NCBI GenBank assembly: GCA_013396915.1
Contig: VWZL01000579.1
Span: 310,001-374,000, forward strand
DNA: 64,000 nucleotides
Reading direction: 5' to 3'
Source of the DNA: Stercorarius parasiticus
Lineage: Eukaryota; Chordata; Aves; Charadriiformes; Stercorariidae
Positions 35,500 through 46,490 of the stretch are shown here, piece by piece (the first letter of the stretch is position 1; the number at the start of each line of letters is the position of its first letter). The position numbers and the translations under genes were made by a program. The notes under the pieces are model-generated. The model was not told where the DNA came from. It worked only from the letters and a program-made list of their open reading frames with translations, and did no database searches.

Positions 35500-35570
35500 A
35501 AATTTATATATATTTGTGTGTGTGCGTGCATGCACACACATAGATAGATACATAGATGGATAGATACCTG
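35500..35570. repeat. Compound TA / TG / GATA microsatellite
   Basis: AAATAAAT and TATATATA units pass into TGTGTGTGTG, a GTGCATGCAC palindrome, CACACA, then four GATA-type units (TAGATAGATACATAGATGGA). The alternating purine-pyrimidine core is at 35515-35542. Confidence 0.92.
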
Positions 35571-38500
35571 CTACATTACCAAAACGCACTCAATGAGGAA
35601 TTGCGCATGGTTATTGGAACCTGTGAAGAATAAGCATGATACAATAGTTGTTCTCCACCTAATCATTAATATGCTGGCTCATTCTGCACTAGAATCTCTT
35701 TTAAACATTTCAAGATGTTACTTACATACACCTACACTGAAGGCAGCATTAGTTGGTTTTGGCTTTACTTGGGCAGATGGATTAATCTTAGCAGTATAAA
35801 CCAATCTCTCATGCAATATAGTGCAACTTAGAGGCTTCTCTGAAATCTTCTGTTGTTGTTATTTATTTTCCTAAAAAATATCAAAATGAGAAAATGGTTT
35901 CAAATTCAAAGTGACAGCAGAATAAAACCTCTTGAAATCCCTAATCAGCATTCATTCCTCATGTAATTAATTCCCCTGACAATAGTAGAGATAGGGCTGA
36001 GGCAAAGTTAACTCACATTATTTTCATGTGACAAATAACCCGGATTCTTTTGTATTGGCTGATTTTTAACTGTGTCAAGTGTTCACAATCAGAAGTAAAA
36101 TTATTGATGTGTATATTAACAACCTTTCACTACAAAGGCAAATATGGGCTATCCTGTTCCATTTTCTTGCACGTCAACTTTCTGTCGGAATTTAGCAATT
36201 CCCTTTTCTAGTGAAAATGAGTCCATTCTGAGTGACAAATGGCTGTTAGAAATTCTGAATACAGGTAGTCCCAATAAAAATGAAGTTACCATCATTAGAA
36301 ATTTAAAAGTTGTAAAACCGCTCAAGTCAAAAGAATCATTTCACAGAAAGGCTCACAAACTTTTTTTCACTAGCTGACGTACCCCAAACTCAGCGAGCTT
36401 TCATTCCATGGGAGCTGCTCACTGGTGTGCCAGTACTGCTTTCCAGTTTGCTCCATGATTACAATTCCCACTAGTTTCCAGGCATTCCTAAATAAGGCCC
36501 AACACTTCTCTGCATTAAGATTCTGCCTTACATCAGACTTCAACAATTTTCACTTAAAAAAAAAAAGTGAGGAGGGTATCTGAGAATTCTCTTAGAGCAG
36601 AATTTAAATTAAATCTCCTTATTAATGATGTATGGATTTCTTTCATTGTTTAGGAGGCCTGTGAGCAGTTGAAAGAAACAAGAAGGCTTTTAGTAATGGG
36701 CACTAACAGCACCATTGTGCTTGCATGGAAGCTCTTGGTCATTCAGTGTCACAGGGTCAAAAACAATCCAAGCTCCCACACCAAAGCAGTCTGTAGAAGG
36801 CCACACAGACCTCACAACAGTCAGTCTTTAGAGCTTGGGTGGGTTTTGGTGAGTGATGTGTTAAGTTCAGCATTGGGAGGTAGGCAGGAAATTAATTTTT
36901 TATTAAAGTTCACACTCATTCAAATTTCCCAAGTCCACTTTTGATTTTCTGAGTTAGGTTGAAAATCTGATGGGAACAAGCTAAAGCACGAATTAGAATT
37001 ATTATGAAACAGCCTTCATTTCAAATTCTTTTACTTCTAGTTGTCTGGCAGATCTCTGTCAAGCACTGGGCATAGTGTTGCTGCCTTGCAAATAATAGGA
37101 ATAGAAAACATAGAGGTATACAAAGCAGGGGAGGGGGGAGAGGAAACAGGACTAGGAAAGGCATTTATTTGACTTCATGAACCTTATGAACCGTTGTATT
37201 TAATTGCTAAGAAAATATTTGAGTCCCTTTTTATCTGGTCCTCCTCTCCTTTTCCAGCTTTTGCAATGTGTGACCTGGACGGTGCTTTAAGTTGCAGATG
37301 GCAGTCAAAGAAGTCTCATGTACTTCAGAGGGAAGCTAACTGCACATCCCTGCATAAGTAAACAGTAAATCCTGCATTTTGCTGCATAATACCAGGCACA
37401 GGTTACAGATGTATATCGATTATCCATATACAACTCCACAGTATGTACACATTCTAAAGCATGAAATCGTGTTGCTACAAAGCACATAATTTATAGTGAT
37501 TTGCTGTGTCAGTGAAAAGAATTTGATAACCTGAAAGCCCCAAATGTTGTCAAAATAACAATATATTGTAAAAACTTCTTTTCTTTTCAAAAAAGTATGC
37601 TATTCTATTCTCACTAGTGTCAGGGAAACGTAATAGGATGGGAGAAATAAAAAGCTTTTCATGCACACAATACACATCAATGTTCCTATTCCAAATGCAT
37701 GCAGAGCACGGTGCTTGCTTTCTGACGTTTACCTTCTCACTCATGAAGAAGTTCTACCTCTCTCCTGGCTTCACAACTCTGGCAAGGCTTTCTTTTCGGT
37801 CTTCACTACTACCCTATTGCAATCTTTACTAGACGAGTTTGAGAGAGTATTTTTGTTTCCTGGGGGTTCAGAGGTATTACCCTAAAACCAATTTTGTTTC
37901 AGTCTCACGTCAGAACTGTGCAGGAGGCATTCAGAACCACAAGGAGCTAAGTCGGTAACCGAGGACTTCTATTTTTGACTGGTGTTTTAAAGTAAAGAAT
38001 GTTTACCTTGTGTTTTGAGTGAAACTAATGGTAAACCACAGCAGATCTGTTGGTGTTTTGTGCAGTGACGTTCCTAGATTAGAAGCAAAATTTCTTTGTG
38101 AGGGGGCTAACAATACTGCAGGGGGCCATCTTGCTTCACTGAACTGGAACATCCAGTCTTTTGAGAGCACTCGCACATTAGGTCGTAAGATTACTCTCAC
38201 TATAGCAACCNCACTACCTATTATCTTTCCCAACACCTTCTACCCTTTCTCTTCCTAAATTTTCTCCACTACCCCAGCCAGTTTCAGTTCAGTTTTTTTC
38301 AATGTTCGGCTTCTGCACTTCAGTTTGTATATAGGGTTGGTTTTTTTTTACAGAACTAAGCAAGGACAAGAATGTGGTGCTCTTTATCCAGCAGGATCAG
38401 TAGAATGTTGAATTAGAAAATTCAGGGCTCCTCTTGATCACTTTGATACTCAGTTTCTCTGAAAACTAGGCTTTATCTCTATGATCCTCTAGTTGAGTGA

Positions 38501-41203
38501 TGGGGTAGTTGTGAATGAAAAGTAAATACTCTATGAAATGGTCTGAATCTCATCTATCTGATGAAACTGCTGTCTCATTGAAGGTGTCAGAGTAAAATTA
38601 ATCAGCTGGTTGGTATCAGAGAAGAGAAAACCTAAACATCAGTGAACAGCTGTCTCTCCAAATAAGAACACCTTAAACAGTAGCATGACTGAAATCTAGG
38701 GAGGAAAAAAAGGTAGACCTTCAAGAAGTCTCTGAAAAACCAAAGCAAGCTGTTTGAGCCTGACCAGATGCAGGGAAACTTCAAGGCTCCTGGATCCAGT
38801 ACTTGTATCCAAATTCAGCTGCCTACTGAGTAGGGAAGAGGAGCCTGATCTGGGATCTTGAATGAAGACTTATTTGCAGCTTATTGGCGACCAGATCCAT
38901 AGGGGTAACGATCGGTACCTGTCCTGGATATATCTGTTCCTGAATATTACCGATCCTTTGGTCTAGTCTATAGAGATTCTTCAAAGGCAGGAAACAGGAC
39001 AGAGGACACAATTTAGATGCCCATTTCTATTTTTGACACAGACTGAGACACACAAAAGAACCTATAAGGACAAATTTGTAGCAAAACACATAAGATATAG
39101 TGTGAGAAAAACATAAACTGGTTATTACAAAAGGTGAGCTCCACTATAAGTATCTAACACAGCACAGCTTATCCGAATAAAGATTTATCTTTTCATCTTT
39201 TCTCTAACCTTTTGACAGCTAACTGGCAAGTAAAATCCTGTTCAAGAAACTGTGTCAGAAGAGCAAGCCAGACATGTTGGGAGCAGTGTTTGTTTTAACT
39301 GAAATATATGCTTCATGCCTAATCCCAGTATGGAAAGCAAAGAATCTAGATTATGCGATGCACCTAAGAAGAGAGTTTCTAGACCTCACTCACTGCTGGA
39401 AGGGAGGGCCATTATCTTAGTGATGAAGTCTGCTTTTGTCCCTGGAGAAATAAAAAAAACGAGCTAGCCAGCTACATATAAGCCGGGTTTAGGTTGTCGA
39501 CCCTTGATCGGGTGTTGACAGAAGCTGGGAAAAGGAGGAGGAGGCTTTCTTGGCTTGAATCTCATGTTCTGCCAAAGCTATTTTGAAACTAAGTTGGAAA
39601 TTTCCTTGCAACACCACATGTGATAACAAAAGTGACCTTATAGACAAAATATTTAACTTGCTGCTTCAGGAACCCAGACGGCTGTTCATATAGCTCAGCA
39701 TAAAAAGCAAAAGAAAGAAGACAGTGTATCACACTCTGCTGAGCTGCACAATGCTATGAAGACTCAAAAATATTTAGTCATCCATCACCAATATACAGTA
39801 TTACAGGCACCTTGGATAAAATTTCTAGTGTTATTCTTCATTTCATTTCTCTTTTATGTGGCCTTTTTATGTGATCTTCCATCAAAGGACTGAAGCAATA
39901 GAATTGGCCCTTTTAGCAAGAGCAATACGGTCTAATTTAGGGCCAGCACTGTTAGCTAAAAAGTGTCCTTTACAGCAATAAGTTTTAAGTTGTTCTGTAT
40001 ATGCAGGGAGTATTTTCTTCACTACAGCTTTATCTTGCTTCACATATTGATATGGCTGATCAGGACATCGCTGTTTCTTTTCTGTAAGAACAGTGCACTG
40101 AAACTAGATGGCTGGTGCAGCTGGCTCGGTAACTGGACTGCCCTCAACCAGCCCAGTGCAGTGTAGCAGGAGTGGGATGAGTAGGAGTACTTGTCACTTG
40201 GCAGAGGAGCTGCCATTGAATAGTCCAGCTTTCCCCCTTTCCCATCCAACGGGAGCTCCATCAGTCCCTGACACAGGCCACAGATTTCAAATTATAGTAG
40301 AGCTGGCACTGGCAAAGGCTTGTTGCATCCATGTGAAGAACAGTTTGGTGATCTCAAACCATTTCCTAAAACAGAAGCCACACAGCGCAGAGTGATACCT
40401 AATTGGGCAGTCTAAGGGCAGAGTCTAGGATGTTTATGACTGTACAGTGGTTTATCTATTAACCCTAGGGATAGTCCATGGCAGATGACAGTACAACCGT
40501 TGGAAAAGCAGCGTGAGAAAGCCCACTGCCCTGCACCAGGGCCTGTTTGGGACTGGTTCTGTGGCTGAACAGAAGCGCCAGTGTCAATGTTACATTCAGA
40601 GAAAGAAATGTTAAAGCTCCAGTTAATAAAGGCTGCTTATGCTGGAGTCAGCTAACTTTGGTCAAGCAATAAACTTGGAAGTCTTTTCCCCCAAGGGCTT
40701 CCTTTTTTGTCTCTAAAACAAAGGAAAGTGAAATGAAAACAAGAAGTCCAGACTATATAGCAGAGCATTATGTGACTAAGCTAGCTGCTGCTCTGATACT
40801 GTTATTTTTGTAGTCCAGCCTATTCTGACAGAAGGAAAAGCCTAAGTCTGCCCACAGACCTGTTGCTTTTGATAGCTAGACAGGGCAGTGTACACTAGTA
40901 TGATATTCTTTAGCCCTGTGAACCTAGACACGTATGATAGGGAGTCTGAGCTGCCAACAATATATAGCGGTTGAAAAAACATTTACTATTTATTTACTTC
41001 TACTAGCAAAAAAGAATCGTGGGAGTAGTTTGACTAACTCTATTGTTCAGGTACTCCTTCATTAGGTGCTTAGTTACTTTTAACACTTCCAAAAGTGCAG
41101 CAAGTTATTTACCAAAGATTCCAGCTTCAGCAAAGATGCCCTCCAGCCCTGTGAACGTACAGCTTTTCATGCACTAGTGTTTTAATGAAAGCCAGGCAAA
41201 TAT

Positions 41204-44200
41204 CTAACAGGGCTGGGTTGAGGTAGTTGTGAAGGGGGTGGAGGGGAGGTTTATATTAAAATGCAATACAGCACCAAAGACAGTGATAAAGACTAAACAA
41301 GAGGAAAGTCTTCCCTCCCTGCACTCGTTTAGCAAGCACATGGAAATAATTGTTGGCCCAGAGACACATATCCATAATTCCCATTGTGCTTCGAGAGCTG
41401 GCATACCAGCCCTGTGCACCCTTACAGAGCGCTCCGAGTATTGGAATGCAAATCTGCACACCAAGCGTCAGGATTTGCGTAGCCAATATTCTCACAATAA
41501 GCAACATTATCAATGAGAACAAGGCTCCCCAGAGCAGGTCAGCAGCCATGGAGCTTGCAGGAGTTCATCAGCATGGGAAAGACTTGTACGTGAAGTGGCT
41601 CTCCTGTATTCAAAATAATTGATTTACTATTCATGTTTGATGAAGCCTGAGTTTAATCCAGTGTGTTAAAATAAGGAGATGCTCGTTGAAACAAGTAAGG
41701 GCAACTCAAATAATTCAATAACGTGTTGTTATTTTGATAGAAATGAGTTTTTAAAAATTCACGGCTATTTCAAATAAAATTATGTGTTTCTTTTGACTAG
41801 GTCATAAACGACAGAAGCCAAGAAGTTTCTTCTATGAGCTGCATCACAGAACTGAAGAAGGGTCAAAACTGTGTGTCATGCAGACATGTCAAGTTGCTTC
41901 TCTCCCAGTGTGCCAGACCGCTTGAGGTGACAAAAGCAAGTGGGTAGGTGACAGGACCTGGACAGGGAGGCAGTGATGCTGGGCTCCTGCCAGGGAGCAT
42001 GCTGTCCAGCCTGGCTTTTTCTCCACACATGGATCACAGCAGGCAACAGCTCTCCATCTCCATCCCCAATGGCATTGCCTCCCCACCGTTTTCTGACCCT
42101 GCAAGCTGTATGTCATGACTGTATTGGCAGCTCGCAGATCAGGCTGCCACACTGCCTGGGATTGTGGAAGGGGAGAGAGCCATCATGTCATAAGAGAAAT
42201 GAGATGCAGGGTTAGCCGCCCGGGACTCAGTTGCATGAATCAAAGCATAAAATGCCACAGGTCTCAATTCTAGTCTCTTTCCCCAAGGCAAGCAAGACAG
42301 ACTGTTTTATCATTTAGATAAAAATCAAAAGTTTATAGACTGAGGTTAAGTTTTGCTTTGGGGGCATGGAAGATTACTGTTCGGATTTGAATTGGCACTA
42401 CGGAAAATACTCTAATTTACATCCTAAGCACCAAAATGCCAACACTCACTTAACTTCATTAAGTGAAGAAGACTGTGTGAAAATCAGCACTTTCACATTC
42501 AACAGGGTCTCTCGAATTGGGACTCTTTACTCACACTGGCAAGGCAGGTGACACTTGGGACAACGTAGTAACAATAACTAATGGAACCAGAAGATTCATA
42601 CTCTGACCCAGACTCCTATGTGCTTATTTAAGGGAGAAAAAGAGATGTAATTACTGGGAATTTAGGCCTTTAGCTCTGCAGCTGTTCTCTTGCTTTGGGA
42701 TAAAGACAGAACGATCATCAACAAAACAGCTTTGCTAAATTCAAGTTAAGGACTGAAGTCAGTGCATAAGCTACATAGACTTACACTGCGTGCATTTGAA
42801 AGATGTCAGTGGAGGATTGAAAAACTATTTTTCACAGAAACACAGAAAATAATTTCCCGATTGATAGGGAAATAATAATTTTGAGAACTACAATTCTACT
42901 TTCACTGCTACTTTTCATATCACACCCTTTCAAAAGAGAAATTCAAAACTGGAACAAATCAGTTAACACCATATTTATAGAGAGAGATATATAATGAAAT
43001 AGAATTTTAAAATGACCATACTGAACTAGGTGCATGTGGAAATATAAAAATACAAATACTGATGCTTGTTATCAGAAAACAAGACAGGAAATTAATAATG
43101 CAAGGTTTTACCATCCTATCTGACAAAAGAAGAAACAGATGTCACAATGAACTCTTCTCATAACTTCATAGCATGGAGACTGTTTTCATCAGCTAATAAG
43201 ATGCAACCACTTAAAGCAAAAGCAGGGTGCAACTGCTTGATTTCTCCCACATAAACCCCGCTTTGTTGTTACTGCTGTTGCCTCACTGTCTTGATCATAA
43301 ATTGTTGTTCATAACTTAGAGCTGGGAAGCATCATCAGTGATGTAAGTTTTCTTGACATAGGGCTCTAAGGGATGGCTTTGCCACATCCTTCACAGCCCT
43401 GTCTTATAGATGTGGCACTACGATTTGAAAACAATAAAATAAAAAATTACTGTAGTAGAAATATTGTGGCATGTCACCAGGATCTACAAAGTGAGTCAGA
43501 ACTAGGCTGGGAACATTTTAGGGCTTCACTGTCACATATGATTCCAGGACCAAAAAGTTCACACTCTGAGCCTAAAATTGCAGTCTTAGAAGAGTATGAT
43601 TGCACTTGAGAACAGATAGTCTGGCTGCTTGCTCAGAAGCACCGAAACTCCAGCTTCTTTAATGCACTAGTGCTCTTACAAATGATCTGTTGTACTTTCT
43701 ACTGTTTACAAACAGAGCCAGGTTTAAGCCTGTGTGGAGAAACAGACTGGTAAACAATATTGCTAAGATTGTGCTCCAGTATTTGTGGGAGAAGCTGAAT
43801 GAAGAATTAACAATTAAAGTCCTACTAATGATCATGCACGTTGGTTACCTGCAATCAGAAAAGAGTCACAGCTCAGGTTTTGATTTCTTCTTCATTTCCT
43901 AGAGAAAATATACTGCACTAGGCCAATGAGCAGAGACTGCGGGTCTGCTCTCAAAGCCCACCAGTACGACAAAGGGAACACCAGTCCTAGAACTAAGAGT
44001 TGTCCCCTCTGTCTCCCATATGCAGGCAGCACAGCTATTTTGCAGAGAGCATTAAGGGCACCAACACTGCCCTCTCATTCTTCTTCTCTGGCTCATGGAC
44101 AAGCTCAAAATGAGCACAGTAATGCTACACCCAGCAGCAAGGATGTGGAACACCTCCCCTAGAAAGCACCAAGGTGTAAGGAATTGCTGCATTCCTTCCT

Positions 44201-45501
44201 CACCACAGTTTCCTTCCATAATTTTTTTTGTGACAAAGGTGTGAATGCTAACCAGCAGTTTCAGCTGTATGTTTTTGTAACGTTCTAGGCCTCCTTTACC
44301 ACCACATTCATTCAGAGACGACTGTTGAAATCCCTGCTGACGCTACACTACCAAGGGGGGTTCCACTTCTCTAGGCTCAGTCTTGATGCCTGCGTAGACT
44401 GCAAGTCATGCCTAAGGTATTTTGAGTCATTGTTTATTTTACCAGCTATCACAATCTTTTAGGGAGTAAGATGGGTTAAATAAATAATGTAACGAGCTAC
44501 TAGCAAGTCTTTTCCTTTCCCCCACCCCCAGTCTGCAGAATAGTGATCACTGAACCACGCTGTAAATTAGCTGTAATAAAAAAAAGGAGAGGGGAAAAAA
44601 GAAGAGAAGCAAAACATAAAAAAGCAACTTTGAGCTTCAGAAGTTTGTATCTCAACTAAAGAGTATTGTCATTGGTGAGGAAAGAAAACACAGAAATGTT
44701 TTTAAGGGGTTAAATAAATATTTTCGAGATGAATATTAGGTATCCATTAACGTCTCTCTGTTTAGTCCACCCTAATATCCATCCTTCAGTTATCTTGTTA
44801 CCAAAATGAGAGAGAGAGAGAGGCTTTCCCTTTAATTTGCTTTGCAGTCTGATGAAGACAAGAAAAAAAAAAACCTTTCTGGCTGTTTTGAATGAATGGT
44901 CAAAGGTACCTTTGCGGCTCCTTCACAGGGTGAACTAATCTGTGACAACTGTAGCTAATCTGATAAGAAGGCCCGCATGTGTGCTAATGTGCTAATATGA
45001 GGGGATTCAGAGCAGTCAGCGGTCGGGAAAAACCACTGCTTCCTAAATGGACCCTCATATGCAACAGCCCTGGCCAACATATGCGCATTTTAACACTCGC
45101 TTAACAGGGAGACAATGCGGTGGCCTTTGTTGTGCAACACAGAGGCCCGATTCTCATGGTGGGAATTTCTGCCTCACAGGCGACATTCTTTCAGATGTGA
45201 TGCAAGGGGCTGGTGGCCTGGCCACGGCCCGGAGCCGGGGCTGCAAGGACTGCAGGGCTCGGCAGAAAGGCTACGTGTCCATGTGCAAAAGGAAAGCTCC
45301 TCCACTTATTCCTTCCCTGAGAGGCTGAAAACCTGGGTAATCCTCACGTGTGTGTGCAGGAGGGAGGGTGGGAAGGAGAGAAAAAGGCAAAGAAAGGGGG
45401 GAAAGAGGGAAGAATCAGCTTAAACATGTTGGACCAGGTCTCTAGCTGGGATAAAATCAGCTTGTAGACTATGGTGCTTTATCTGGAGCTTTAATCAGGT
45501 T
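41204..45501. other. Unique sequence with possible noncoding functional segments
   Basis: A 0.4-kb stretch at 41204-41622 is open in several frames on both strands and has ATGCAAAT, an octamer-type site, near 41446. A 14-bp palindrome lies at 44901. A purine-rich tract lies at 45359-45413. No gene recognised. Confidence 0.55.
44808..44822. repeat. Short GA microsatellite
   Basis: Seven and a half GA units. Confidence 0.9.
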
Positions 45502-45671
45502 GACATAGGCTGCTCAGAGAGGTTGCGGAGTCCCCTTCTCTGGAGATACTCAAAACCCGCCTGGATGCGTTCCAGTCCAGCCCGGTCCAGGTGAACCTGC
45601 TTTGGCAGGGGGGTTGGACTAGATGATCTCTGAAGGTGCCTTCCAACCCCTACAATTCTGTGATTCTGTGA
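45502..45671 (+). mobile_element. CR1 LINE 3' tail (about 170 bp)
   Basis: The element begins in the AGGCTGCTCAGAGAGGTTG segment near the end of CR1 ORF2, runs through the CTGGAGATACTCAAAACC and GGGGTTGGACTAGATGATC blocks, and ends in two ATTCTGTG units. On the minus strand it produces a short open frame at 45495-45677 that is only the shadow of the repeat. It lies about 540 bp upstream of another CR1 in the same orientation. Confidence 0.95.
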
Positions 45672-46081
45672 CACCAACTTGTAATGTTGTGCTGTGCTTT
45701 ATTTTCTATATTGTCCTTGGAGGAGAGTTCTTAAGTGCTCCACTGGAAAGATTAAATTAACATTTCCTTGCCCCCTTGATTGTTTTACTTCACCCTTAGG
45801 AAAATTTATCTGAGAGAGGATAGGCACCTTGCTTTTACTATAGACCATGCAATAGGGAAGATGACTTCATGGACACTGAAACTTGAAACTTCAAGGGACA
45901 GACTGCTAAGAGAGTTCAATATTGGTCGTGGTTGTGGTGCCTCTTCTGGACACAAATGTGCCCTGCAGGCTGGGTGGACCCTGGTCAGTTCCCCACGTTC
46001 CTTTGTTTTCAGGTGCCCCACAGCCTAATGCAAAATGAAAATAAAAGTGTGAGCCAATACATAGCTGGAGACAAAGTCTAC

Positions 46082-46390
46082 TCACCTAAGAGAGAAAAGT
46101 TTACTGACTGCCTCTTGTGAATGGGGAACAAAAATTTTCAGTTGTGCCTTTGTCCGGTTGGTGCCCAGCACCTTTCCAGCATGGCTGGTGCCAGACAGCA
46201 CAGTTACCATGAGCTTGAGAAAAGCACAAGGACAATGGGCACAAGCGGAAATACAGAAAATTCCATTTAAACATAAGAAAAATACTTTTTTACTGTGAGG
46301 GTGACCAAACACCGGAGCAGGTTGCCCAGAGAGGCTGTAGAGTCTCCACCCTTCAGAGACACTCATCAAACTAGACACTGTCCTGGGCAA
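46082..46390 (-). other. CR1-derived antisense open frame ending at a donor match
   Basis: This 102-codon frame starts inside the antisense of the CR1 copy at 46215-46490 and runs past the repeat into unique sequence. There CTTAG is followed by GTGAGTAG at about 46083-46090, a good donor match that falls in the last codons of the frame. Antisense CR1 frames of this type are a common source of spurious protein predictions in birds. Occasional CR1 exonisation is also known for LINEs, so it is listed with low confidence. Confidence 0.15.
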
Positions 46391-46490
46391 GCAGCTCTAG
46401 CTGACCCTGCCCGAGCAAGAGGTCAGATGAGATGAAGTGATCTGCAGAGGCTTCTTCCAACCTCAGTCATTCTGTCATTCTGTCACTCCA
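46215..46490 (+). mobile_element. CR1 LINE 3' fragment (about 275 bp)
   Basis: This fragment includes the end of CR1 ORF2 (ACAATGGGCACAAGCGG, then TTTTACTGTGAGGGTGACC, CAGGTTGCCCAGAGAGGCTG) and the 3' tail, ending in two ATTCTGTC units. It is more diverged than the 45.5-kb copy (GGTCAGATGAGATGA in place of the usual GGTTGGACTAGATGA). The antisense strand is open across much of the element and continues beyond it to a splice donor match (see 46082-46390). Confidence 0.92.

Larger units (their letters stand above)
34131..41203. other. Long unique AT-rich stretch
   Basis: Microsatellites at 35208 and 35500. A diverged segment at 37040-37110 may be another old repeat tail but cannot be assigned. 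Base 38211 is N. No gene seen. Confidence 0.6.

Noticed and set aside
45495..45677. 60-codon minus-strand frame
   Set aside because: Entirely antisense CR1 tail.
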